Of a stretch of DNA of 8,004 bases, positions 1 to 5,573 are shown piece by piece (position 1 is the first letter of the stretch; each line of letters starts with the position of its first letter). The notes beneath the pieces were generated by a model, which was not told the DNA's origin, made no database searches, and was given only the letters and a program-made list of their open reading frames with translations. Both the position numbers and the translations under genes were made by a program. The stretch comes from Campylobacterales bacterium (lineage in GTDB: Bacteria > Campylobacterota > Campylobacteria > Campylobacterales > QNZT01): assembly GCA_027080605.1 (NCBI GenBank), contig JALWRO010000002.1, forward strand, positions 1,788 to 9,791, given 5' to 3'.

Positions 1-299
1 CGTTTCACTGCACCCGGTATCTCATCATCGAAACTCGGCCATCCGCAACCGGAGTTAAATTTTGCATCTGACTTGTAGAGCGATGTACCGCATCGTTTAC
101 ATTTGTAGATCCCTTTTTCAAAAAACTTGTCATATTTTCCGGTATAAGGCATCTCCGTTCCCTTGTCAACAATCACCCTCGCCTCTTCCGGCGACAATTT
201 TTTAAACTTTCTGTTTTCCTGCATTTTATTCTCTCCCCCGTAAATAAATATGAAACCGGTTATCACCAGCAACAATACTATTAAGCCATTTCTTTTCAT
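1..299 (-). CDS. msrB: Peptide-methionine (R)-S-oxide reductase MsrB, exported or membrane-anchored, 5' part only
   Basis: The 99 visible codons encode the N-terminal part of an MsrB (SelR) domain, which reduces methionine-R-sulfoxide in oxidised proteins. The first zinc CxxC pair is at residues 67 and 70 (CKRCGTSLY). It is followed by the family signature SGCGWPSFD, whose Cys85 corresponds to the usual resolving cysteine. The second zinc pair and the catalytic cysteine (RYCxN region) lie beyond the window edge. Residues 1-22 form a hydrophobic signal peptide or anchor with no lipobox cysteine, so the ATG at 299 predicts a periplasmic or membrane-anchored enzyme. That start has AAAGG 7 nt upstream. 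An in-frame ATG at codon 26 (224-222) has its own strong GGGGGAG and would give a cytoplasmic form. The gene is transcribed divergently from the cation transporter. Family assignment is firm; location is inferred. Confidence 0.93.
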   Translation of the reverse strand, partial: MKRNGLIVLLLVITGFIFIYGGENKMQENRKFKKLSPEEARVIVDKGTEMPYTGKYDKFFEKGIYKCKRCGTSLYKSDAKFNSGCGWPSFDDEIPGAVK

Positions 300-318
300 A
301 ATGTAACCTTTCGTTTGT

Positions 319-341
319 AAAAAAGATAGTTTATCTTTTTT
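319..341. promoter_or_regulatory. Perfect 10-bp inverted repeat between divergent genes (operator candidate)
   Basis: Two 10-bp arms (319-328 and 332-341) are exact inverted complements around a 3-nt centre, with the core GATA-GTT-TATC. It lies 20 bp upstream of the msrB start and 73 bp upstream of the cation transporter start. Because it sits between two start codons rather than after a gene, an operator is more likely than a terminator. The arms are A/T tracts, so a structural or chance origin cannot be excluded. No regulator can be named from sequence; it does not match a canonical 19-bp Fur box. Confidence 0.4.
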
Positions 342-385
342 TCGTGTAGTTTTGATGTAACCCATTTACTCTTAATTTTTTTCGG

Positions 386-409
386 TAAGATTACATAAAA
401 GCAAAGGAG
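386..409 (+). promoter_or_regulatory. Likely -10 element and ribosome binding site of the cation transporter gene
   Basis: TAAGAT at 386-391, preceded by a T-rich stretch and no clear -35, is a possible sigma-70 -10 of the kind seen in Campylobacterota, where upstream T-tracts often replace a -35. AAAGGAG at 403-409 is a strong Shine-Dalgarno 5 nt before the ATG at 415 and fixes that start. The Shine-Dalgarno is certain; the -10 is a weak call. Confidence 0.5.
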
Positions 410-414
410 CACAC

Positions 415-1359
415 ATGGCAGTCAATCTGGTCGATCCTGAACACGATATACATGTTCAAAAAATTTCTCACAAAAGCACTAAACTGGAAAAACGTGCTCC
501 ACTGGTTGCCACAGCCATTTCACTACTGCTGGCGATTATCAAACTCACCGTAGGTATCATGAGCGGATCAGTTGCACTGCTTGCATCTGCAGTCGATTCG
601 ATCATGGATATGTTTGTTTCAGTATTTAACTTTCTGGCAATCAGACTTGCGGACAGAAGTCCCGATGACAAATTTCCTTTCGGGTACGGCAAAGTAGAAG
701 CACTTGCCGCAACGTTCGAGGGGCTGATTGTGATGGGATCAGGTTTTTTTATTATCTACGAATCTGTACAAAAATTTATTCATAAAGAGACGATTAGCCA
801 TATCCCACTCTCTGTCGGTGTCATGCTGGTATCTATAACCATAGTAGGCGGACTGGTCGCATTTTTAGCATATGTCGCCAGAAAAACTAACAATATGGTC
901 ATTAAAGCGGATCTGCTACACTACAAAACCGACTTGTTTAGCAACGGTGCCGTACTGCTCTCGCTGGCAATCATTTACTTAACCGACTGGCACTGGGTCG
1001 ATATTCTTTTCGGTGCAGGAATCGGTATTTATATTATTAAAGAGGCATATGAGCTGGTCAGTGAAGGGGTGCGTGTACTTCTGGATGTCTCTTTACCCAA
1101 AGAGGAAGTCGATGAAATCATTCACATCGTCAACACCAATCCTGACGTCAAAGGTTTTCACTTTCTCAAAACCAGATATGCCGGTAAATTTAAATTTGTT
1201 GAAATGCATATCGTTCTGACACCGGACATTATCCTGCTTCAGGCACACCGTATTGCAGATGCACTCGAAGAGAAAATCAAACAGATCGACCTAAATAGTA
1301 AATGGCATGTTATGATCCATCTCGATCCCTATGACGATTCGGAAATGCACGATGTTTAA
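415..1359 (+). CDS. Cation diffusion facilitator (CDF) transporter, FieF/YiiP-like
   Basis: This inner-membrane antiporter exports divalent metal (Zn, Fe, Cd or Mn) in exchange for protons. The protein has 314 residues, close to the family norm of about 300, with six membrane helices in roughly residues 30-215 and a cytoplasmic C-terminal domain. Aligned by eye to E. coli YiiP, transport site A is complete: Asp61 and Asp65 in helix 2 (SAVDSIMD) and His169 and Asp173 in helix 5 (LHYKTD). The dimer-interface site is also conserved (His249, His265, His278, His302, Asp304). The small loop site B is not: Asp84 is kept, but the two histidines are Phe87 and Tyr91. A strong AAAGGAG sets the start. 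The gene abuts the HD-GYP gene tail to tail with no spacer and diverges from msrB. The D-D-H-D site favours Zn/Fe/Cd, but the true substrate is unknown. Confidence 0.95.
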   Translation: MAVNLVDPEHDIHVQKISHKSTKLEKRAPLVATAISLLLAIIKLTVGIMSGSVALLASAVDSIMDMFVSVFNFLAIRLADRSPDDKFPFGYGKVEALAATFEGLIVMGSGFFIIYESVQKFIHKETISHIPLSVGVMLVSITIVGGLVAFLAYVARKTNNMVIKADLLHYKTDLFSNGAVLLSLAIIYLTDWHWVDILFGAGIGIYIIKEAYELVSEGVRVLLDVSLPKEEVDEIIHIVNTNPDVKGFHFLKTRYAGKFKFVEMHIVLTPDIILLQAHRIADALEEKIKQIDLNSKWHVMIHLDPYDDSEMHDV

Positions 1360-2496
1360 TTATTCACACACTGCGGAATGTACTGCCAGTAAATCGGTAA
1401 GGGTATCGTTATGTACCACGTCCTGGTAACGATCCCGAATCACCAGGAAATCATCCAGGTTGTTAAGCAACATATCTACCAGTACAGGATCAAAGTGTTT
1501 TCCACGCTCCGCTTCAAATAACGCGACAATTTTCTCTAACGACCACGCTTTTTTATACACACGTTCACTTCCCAGTGCGTCAAATACATCCGCGACAGCT
1601 GTAATCCGTCCGTAAATGTGTATCTCCTCCTCTTTCAAACCTCTCGGATAACCTGAACCGTCAAACTTTTCATGATGTTCATGTGCAATAATTGCGGCAG
1701 CTTTCAGGATCGGTCTTTTCGAATAAGCAAGCATCTCATAACCGAGTCTGGCATGCGTTTTCATGATTTCAAATTCATCTTTTGTCAATTTCCCCGGTTT
1801 GTTCAGTATGCTGTCCGGTATCCCTACTTTACCGATATCGTGCATGGGACTGGCAAAAGAGAGCAGTTGCGCTTCATCTTCGGACAAACCGTACTTTAGC
1901 GCCAGCAAGTGCGAATATGCAGCTACACGTTTGACGTGATTGCCGGTTTCACGTGATCTCGTCTCACCGATTGTACCCATCAGATTAATCACTTCAACCT
2001 GTGTTCTCTCGATCTCCCTGTTGAGTTTTGCCATCTCAGTCACATCGGAAACATAGACAAAAACAGCATCGATTTTATAGACATACTTTGCATCGATCTG
2101 ATATGTTTTGTTTCCGTAATGATAAATGATACTGTCTGTATCATGATAGTTATTCAATCCGATATCAGCCAGTTTAGCCACTTCCGGCAAAGCGATTTTT
2201 GATGCTTCGTTTTGGAAAAGCATCTTTCCCTCAGGATCAAAAATAAATACAGGCAGAGGATTGTAGAGCGGTAAATAGGACGTATAGAGATTTTTCAGCC
2301 TCAGTTTGTCATTGATTTTAAACAAATGATACAAAATACAGGATCGGTTTACCGCTGTAAAAATCAAAAAAAGCGATACCGGAACCATCCAGTAGTTTCC
2401 ATGAAACATACCGTAGATTCCGAAGAGTGCAGCCAAAATAAACCGGATATTCGCGTCGGTCGGTGTCAGATTACGTTTGTTGTCAAAAAATTGCAT
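1360..2496 (-). CDS. DUF2892-PAS-HD-GYP protein, probable c-di-GMP phosphodiesterase
   Basis: The 378-residue protein has three parts. Residues about 8-62 resemble the DUF2892/YgaP-like membrane domain: two helices ending in a Cys-x-Leu-Tyr motif at 53-56. Residues about 78-155 look like a PAS-type sensor (PLPVFIFDPEGKML, ending VSDVTEM). Residues about 165-350 are an HD-GYP domain, which linearises cyclic-di-GMP. Its metal and catalytic signature is complete: His219-Asp220 with Lys223 (HDIGKVGIPD), His248, the HHE triad at 274-276, GYP at 282-284, and Asp303 in AVADVFDAL. The chain should be anchored in the inner membrane with PAS and HD-GYP in the cytoplasm. It is the last of four minus-strand genes, 65 bp after the lipoprotein gene. 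The only Shine-Dalgarno is a weak, close GGCGGA. The ligand of the PAS domain is not evident. Activity is inferred from motifs. Confidence 0.93.
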   Translation of the reverse strand: MQFFDNKRNLTPTDANIRFILAALFGIYGMFHGNYWMVPVSLFLIFTAVNRSCILYHLFKINDKLRLKNLYTSYLPLYNPLPVFIFDPEGKMLFQNEASKIALPEVAKLADIGLNNYHDTDSIIYHYGNKTYQIDAKYVYKIDAVFVYVSDVTEMAKLNREIERTQVEVINLMGTIGETRSRETGNHVKRVAAYSHLLALKYGLSEDEAQLLSFASPMHDIGKVGIPDSILNKPGKLTKDEFEIMKTHARLGYEMLAYSKRPILKAAAIIAHEHHEKFDGSGYPRGLKEEEIHIYGRITAVADVFDALGSERVYKKAWSLEKIVALFEAERGKHFDPVLVDMLLNNLDDFLVIRDRYQDVVHNDTLTDLLAVHSAVCE

Positions 2497-2561
2497 ATTC
2501 CGCCTATACTATGTAATACCGTACATATCGGCGAAACAGTAAAAAATTTTATATATGTTTA

Positions 2562-3692
2562 CTACTCAACATACTCCGAAGCGCCGCGAAATCCTATAGA
2601 AGGATCTTTAAAACCGGGACCGTAACTCAGTTTGGCAGCACTGACACCTGTGAGTGTCTCATCACCGCGCGCATCTGACCCGCCTCTGGCAACCACGGCG
2701 TAAGGATCGACATCACCCGTCACACCGGTAAGATTGAGTGTGTCGGTTGCACCGCTGGTATTGGCTCCGTCAAAATACATTCCCGCACCGTAAATTGAAT
2801 GCAGCGGTCGATCCTCTCCTTCCAAAATCGGCATCCACCATTTCGGTGTATTACTTCCAAGCGTCGTATATTCATTGAGTCCGGCATTACCGCCCAAAAA
2901 TCTGTCGTTGACGGCAAACATCCCTTTTGTCCACTCTGCATGCCCTCCGGACAAATCATAGACCCTTGCACGGTAATCTTCCGGAACATGCAAGTCATTT
3001 CCAAGAACGTTGTTGGCAATGACAAAATAACGACGGTTTACAGCATTATAGCGTTTCCCCCGGTAGAGTTTTCCTTCACCCACTTTACCGCTTGTCCAGT
3101 TCTCTTTGTTGTTAATCACCAGTTTCACAATTTGCATCCACTGCTTTTCACTCGGTAACGAAACCCTCCACGGCACATCTTCTACCTGTGAAAAAGTCAT
3201 CGCCATAGCCGCTTCTACCGGACTATACGAACCGGTTGCATTCCCCTCACTGAATTTGACACGATTGACATGAAATTCAGGAATGGAAGCAAGACCGCTC
3301 GTCAGATAGTTGCTGTTGTTGATATCCAGCTGACGATCGAACCGTTTTGTATCCGGATTGTAGATAAGAAAATTACTGCGTATCGCCTCACGGATAGTAC
3401 CCATATTGAGCGGTGAAATCGTTTCATTGCTCTCACTGGCTTCATATTTCGCCAGCCAAAATCCACTTTCATCCACACCGTCACCGTCTACATCAAATCC
3501 ACCGGGAATATAAACATAATTTTGCGCAATCATATTTCTGCCTTCCCGGGTTTCGTAAATCCATTTTACTTTTTCTCCGGAAGGCGTTATTTTGTGTCCG
3601 TTGTTATCGTAGAGTGTACTTCTATCTTCTCCGCACCCGCTGTAAAAAAGTATTCCCGCGACCAATAGAGAAAAACTGAGATATCTGTTCAT
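2562..3692 (-). CDS. Lipoprotein with formylglycine-generating-enzyme (SUMF1)-like fold, no catalytic cysteines
   Basis: The 376-residue protein begins with a lipoprotein signal peptide whose lipobox ends FYSGC, making Cys20 the lipidated residue. Residues about 57-372 carry scattered FGE-sulfatase (SUMF1, C-type-lectin-like) hallmarks: YIPGGF at 61-66, WRVSLPSEKQW at 175-185, DLSGGHAEWT at 246-255, ARGGSDARG at 335-343 and IGFRG at 366-370. True FGE enzymes use two C-terminal cysteines. Here Cys20 is the only cysteine, so sulfatase activation is unlikely and a binding or structural role is more probable. DVDGDGVDE (67-75) resembles a DxDxDG calcium loop. The start is supported by AAGGA 7 nt upstream; this overlaps the stop codon of the OmpA-family gene 10 bp away, indicating translational coupling. 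The lipoprotein probably works with that porin in the envelope. The substrate or ligand is unknown. Confidence 0.85.
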   Translation of the reverse strand: MNRYLSFSLLVAGILFYSGCGEDRSTLYDNNGHKITPSGEKVKWIYETREGRNMIAQNYVYIPGGFDVDGDGVDESGFWLAKYEASESNETISPLNMGTIREAIRSNFLIYNPDTKRFDRQLDINNSNYLTSGLASIPEFHVNRVKFSEGNATGSYSPVEAAMAMTFSQVEDVPWRVSLPSEKQWMQIVKLVINNKENWTSGKVGEGKLYRGKRYNAVNRRYFVIANNVLGNDLHVPEDYRARVYDLSGGHAEWTKGMFAVNDRFLGGNAGLNEYTTLGSNTPKWWMPILEGEDRPLHSIYGAGMYFDGANTSGATDTLNLTGVTGDVDPYAVVARGGSDARGDETLTGVSAAKLSYGPGFKDPSIGFRGASEYVE

Positions 3693-3702
3693 GAACCAAT
3701 CC

Positions 3703-4821
3703 TTACTGATGTATTACCGCTTCAATACGACGATTGAGCGCCCGCCCCTCTTTTGTCTCATTATTTGCAATAGGGTTGAGAGGACCTTTTCCTACCGCTT
3801 TGATACGTTTTGGTGAAATACCCAGAGAAATCAGTGCTTTTCTGACAGCATTTGCACGCTGTCTTGAAAGCACCATATTTTTATTGAAGTATCCGCTACT
3901 GTCTGTATAGCCTTCAATTGTAACCGTCACGTGTGGCATTCTTTCAAGATACTGCGCAAATTTTCTAATCTCCTGTACCGAACCTGCCGCAAGATTTGCA
4001 GAGTCACTTTTAAAGTGTACCTCCAGGCGCTTTTTGATACCGCATCCCGCTTTGTTCACCAAAAAACCTTTCGGTGTATTGGGGCATCTGTCCAGACTGT
4101 CTACCACCCCGTCATGGTCACTGTCTAATTTGACAATTTTTTTCGGCGCTTTCGGCACAACCGCTTTGACGATTTTCTTTTTGGGTGGAATCGGACAACC
4201 GTCAGGATTGACTTTGACACCCGGCGGTGTATTGGGACACAAGTCCTCTGCATTCAGCACACCGTCATGATCCTGGTCAGGCACCTCTTTTTCAATATGA
4301 AAAGGCATCGACAAACCGATCAGCAACGCAAACTCATCTTTTTCGTCATTTCTGTTTTTGTCAAATATATGAATAGCCCGGGTCTCTGCGACAATGCTGA
4401 AATTGTTATTCACAGGAATCTTCACCCCTGCACCAATTTCTCCATACGCCTGGTTTTCAAAACCTCTTCGCGATCCGTTGACATACTCAAACCCCAACCC
4501 CGCAAAAGCGTAAGGGTCAACATAGTACTGATCACTCAGTTCCAATTCATACTGCCCCGCAAAGGCAAGTTGCCAGAGAGACTTTACCGTACCGGGATTT
4601 TCATCTACATTAACATAGGTAAAATCGATACGTGGTTTGATATAATACCCCAGATCGGCAGTACCGTCAATGGCAAACGTACCCTTGTTGAAATCAGATC
4701 CGTTATCATTTTTGAGTGCTGTCAACCCTGTTTTCATAGAGAGGTCAAAATTGATCGCTTCTGCGGAAGAAACAGTGTGCAGTACAAGCAGAGCCAAAGA
4801 CGAGAAGAGAATTTTTTTCAT
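3703..4821 (-). CDS. OmpA-family outer-membrane protein with two thrombospondin type-3 repeats
   Basis: The 372-residue protein has a signal peptide (cleavage probably near residue 20-22, after SSA or AEA). An OprF/OmpA-like beta-barrel follows at about 23-176, with alternating beta strands and aromatic girdle residues. Two TSP3 calcium repeats (182-209 and 233-260, each DxDHDGV...D.CPNTP...GC) are separated by a Lys/Pro-rich linker at 211-231. The C-terminal OmpA domain (about 265-372) binds peptidoglycan. Its conserved Asp307 (GYTDSSG) and Arg322 (LSRQRA), which contact diaminopimelate in characterised homologues, are both present. It should tether the outer membrane to the cell wall and may form a pore. 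AAGGAA 7 nt before the ATG supports the start, and a promoter can be proposed just upstream. It is followed after 10 bp by the FGE-like lipoprotein gene in the same operon. Confidence 0.95.
   Translation of the reverse strand: MKKILFSSLALLVLHTVSSAEAINFDLSMKTGLTALKNDNGSDFNKGTFAIDGTADLGYYIKPRIDFTYVNVDENPGTVKSLWQLAFAGQYELELSDQYYVDPYAFAGLGFEYVNGSRRGFENQAYGEIGAGVKIPVNNNFSIVAETRAIHIFDKNRNDEKDEFALLIGLSMPFHIEKEVPDQDHDGVLNAEDLCPNTPPGVKVNPDGCPIPPKKKIVKAVVPKAPKKIVKLDSDHDGVVDSLDRCPNTPKGFLVNKAGCGIKKRLEVHFKSDSANLAAGSVQEIRKFAQYLERMPHVTVTIEGYTDSSGYFNKNMVLSRQRANAVRKALISLGISPKRIKAVGKGPLNPIANNETKEGRALNRRIEAVIHQ
4042..4278 (-). repeat. Pair of thrombospondin type-3 repeat units within the OmpA-family gene
   Basis: Two homologous coding units (4278-4195 and 4125-4042) each encode DxDHDGV, then CPNTP, then a GC about 28 residues from the start. 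At DNA level the match is clearest in the CPNTP codons: GGTGTATTGGG occurs on the plus strand at 4073-4083 and 4226-4236. They are separated by a 69-bp Lys/Pro-rich linker. This is a diverged protein repeat, not a recent duplication. Confidence 0.8.
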
Positions 4822-4844
4822 AGGGTTGTTCCTTCGGAATAAAA

Positions 4845-4880
4845 TGATAAGAATTTTATCACGTTTTATCCAGAAGTAAA
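4845..4880 (-). promoter_or_regulatory. Predicted sigma-70 promoter of the OmpA/lipoprotein operon with overlapping palindrome
   Basis: On the minus strand a -35-like TTTACT (4880-4875) is followed by a 16-nt spacer and TAAAAT (4858-4853), placing transcription start near 4846, about 25 nt before the ATG at 4821. A 17-bp inverted repeat, TGATAA-GAATT-TTATCA (4845-4861), covers the -10 and start point, so a repressor bound there would block transcription. It is Fur-box-like in its ends but has a different internal spacing. Promoter is plausible; operator is speculative. Confidence 0.45.
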
Positions 4881-4920
4881 TTATTTTATGATTTATAAAT
4901 CTTCTCTAAGATATATGTAA

Positions 4921-5439
4921 TTATTTGTTAAGGTTGTGTTCAATTAAACTAAGTACTTTTTCTATCTGTCCCGCATCGAGTTGTCCTGCATGTTGAAATA
5001 TCAGCTTACCCTCTTTGTCAAAAACCAAAATATCTGAATTGTCATCTTCCAGTGCCCACTTTTTCACCAGTACTTTCTTTTTGTCACGCACATAGATTGC
5101 GTTTGGATATTTTTTCTGCTTTGCTTTCAGCTTGGCATCGATAGCAAAATTCGGCATCCATGTTGCAGCCATATTGACAATAGCGATCGATGTATATTTG
5201 TCATGCGGAAAATTACGCTCTTTCAACGCTTCACTGAAAGGCTCGTTAAGATCTTTTTTATCCGGATCAACGTAAAACACCACATATACTTTACCTTTGA
5301 GCATTTTGGAATCCCACGGCGTGCCATCCACTTTGCCGCCGTTTTTACCGTCAATAACGACACAAGGCGGTGTCTGTCCCAGTGTCAGTGCAAAGGAAGA
5401 GGAGAACAGCAGAAGCGACAAAAGAAAAGTTTTTTTCAC
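4921..5439 (-). CDS. ytfJ: YtfJ-family periplasmic thioredoxin-fold protein
   Basis: The 172-residue protein starts with a signal peptide (about 1-17, MKKTFLLSLLLFSSSFA). The body resembles E. coli YtfJ over its whole length: GKVYVVFYVDP at 49-59, FPHDKYTSIAIVN at 77-89 (YtfJ has LPHDRYQTTTIVN), a conserved aspartate-rich turn, and ILVFDKEGKLIF near the end, typical of the last strands of a thioredoxin fold. There is no CxxC; a single cysteine (Cys26) lies near the mature N-terminus, so ordinary disulfide exchange is unlikely. The function of the family is unknown. The start is GTG at 5439: AAAGGA lies 6 nt upstream, and the only nearby upstream ATG (5460) reads straight into a stop. It is 99 bp upstream of the OmpA-family gene on the same strand and diverges from the PAS gene. 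Confidence 0.88.
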   Translation of the reverse strand: MKKTFLLSLLLFSSSFALTLGQTPPCVVIDGKNGGKVDGTPWDSKMLKGKVYVVFYVDPDKKDLNEPFSEALKERNFPHDKYTSIAIVNMAATWMPNFAIDAKLKAKQKKYPNAIYVRDKKKVLVKKWALEDDNSDILVFDKEGKLIFQHAGQLDAGQIEKVLSLIEHNLNK

Positions 5440-5460
5440 TTTTTATCCTTTTTTTGCCAT

Positions 5461-5489
5461 ATTATAACCAAAAATATCCAATATTCCAA
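5461..5489 (-). promoter_or_regulatory. Predicted sigma-70 promoter of ytfJ
   Basis: On the minus strand TTGGAA (5489-5484), a 17-nt spacer and a perfect TATAAT (5466-5461) form a near-consensus promoter. The predicted start point is near 5454, 15 nt before the GTG. The FNR-type box at 5509-5522 is centred 61.5 bp upstream of this start point. Confidence 0.65.
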
Positions 5490-5508
5490 TACTTATCACC
5501 CACTTTAC

Positions 5509-5522
5509 TTGATATATATCAA
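5509..5522. promoter_or_regulatory. Perfect FNR-type binding site between ytfJ and the PAS gene
   Basis: The 14-bp perfect palindrome TTGAT-ATAT-ATCAA matches the FNR consensus TTGAT-N4-ATCAA at all ten specified bases. Its centre (5515.5) lies at -41.5 from the start point predicted by the PAS-gene -10 (5545-5550) and at -61.5 from that predicted for ytfJ. These are the standard class II and class I activator positions of the CRP/FNR family. The surrounding DNA is very AT-rich, which raises the chance of a fortuitous match. Which CRP/FNR protein would bind is not visible here. Confidence 0.6.
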
Positions 5523-5544
5523 TATAATAAAAAATTTAAAAAAG

Positions 5545-5566
5545 TATAATAAAAAAAATAATGGAG
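5545..5566 (+). promoter_or_regulatory. -10 element and ribosome binding site of the PAS gene
   Basis: A perfect TATAAT at 5545-5550 has no recognisable -35 at 16-18 bp upstream, as expected for an activator-dependent promoter. The predicted start point is near 5557. GGAG at 5563-5566, 7 nt before the ATG at 5574, is the Shine-Dalgarno and fixes the start; the ATG at 5561 is out of frame with the PAS protein. Confidence 0.65.
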
Positions 5567-5573
5567 TTTCACT

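Noticed and set aside
319..341. Inverted repeat with flanking A/T tracts as a bidirectional terminator
   Set aside because: It lies between two divergent start codons, where no transcript of the flanking genes would end, and the stem has almost no G or C.
2497..2561. Separate promoter for the HD-GYP gene
   Set aside because: Several AT-rich hexamers (for example TAGTAT on the minus strand) are present but none has a convincing partner element, so I could not decide between an own promoter and read-through from the lipoprotein gene.
4267..4842. Open frame of about 190 codons on the plus strand antisense to the OmpA-family gene
   Set aside because: It has no family signature or Shine-Dalgarno; it mirrors the barrel and signal-peptide codons of a well-supported gene.
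4890..4901. 12-bp perfect palindrome GATTTATAAATC
   Set aside because: It is short, AT-only in its centre and not positioned on a recognisable promoter element; chance is the simplest explanation.
4899..4912. Small hairpin (ATCTT-CTCT-AAGAT) after ytfJ as a terminator
   Set aside because: The stem is only 5 bp and AT-rich, with no proper run of T residues after it on the minus strand, so termination is not supported and read-through into the porin gene remains possible.
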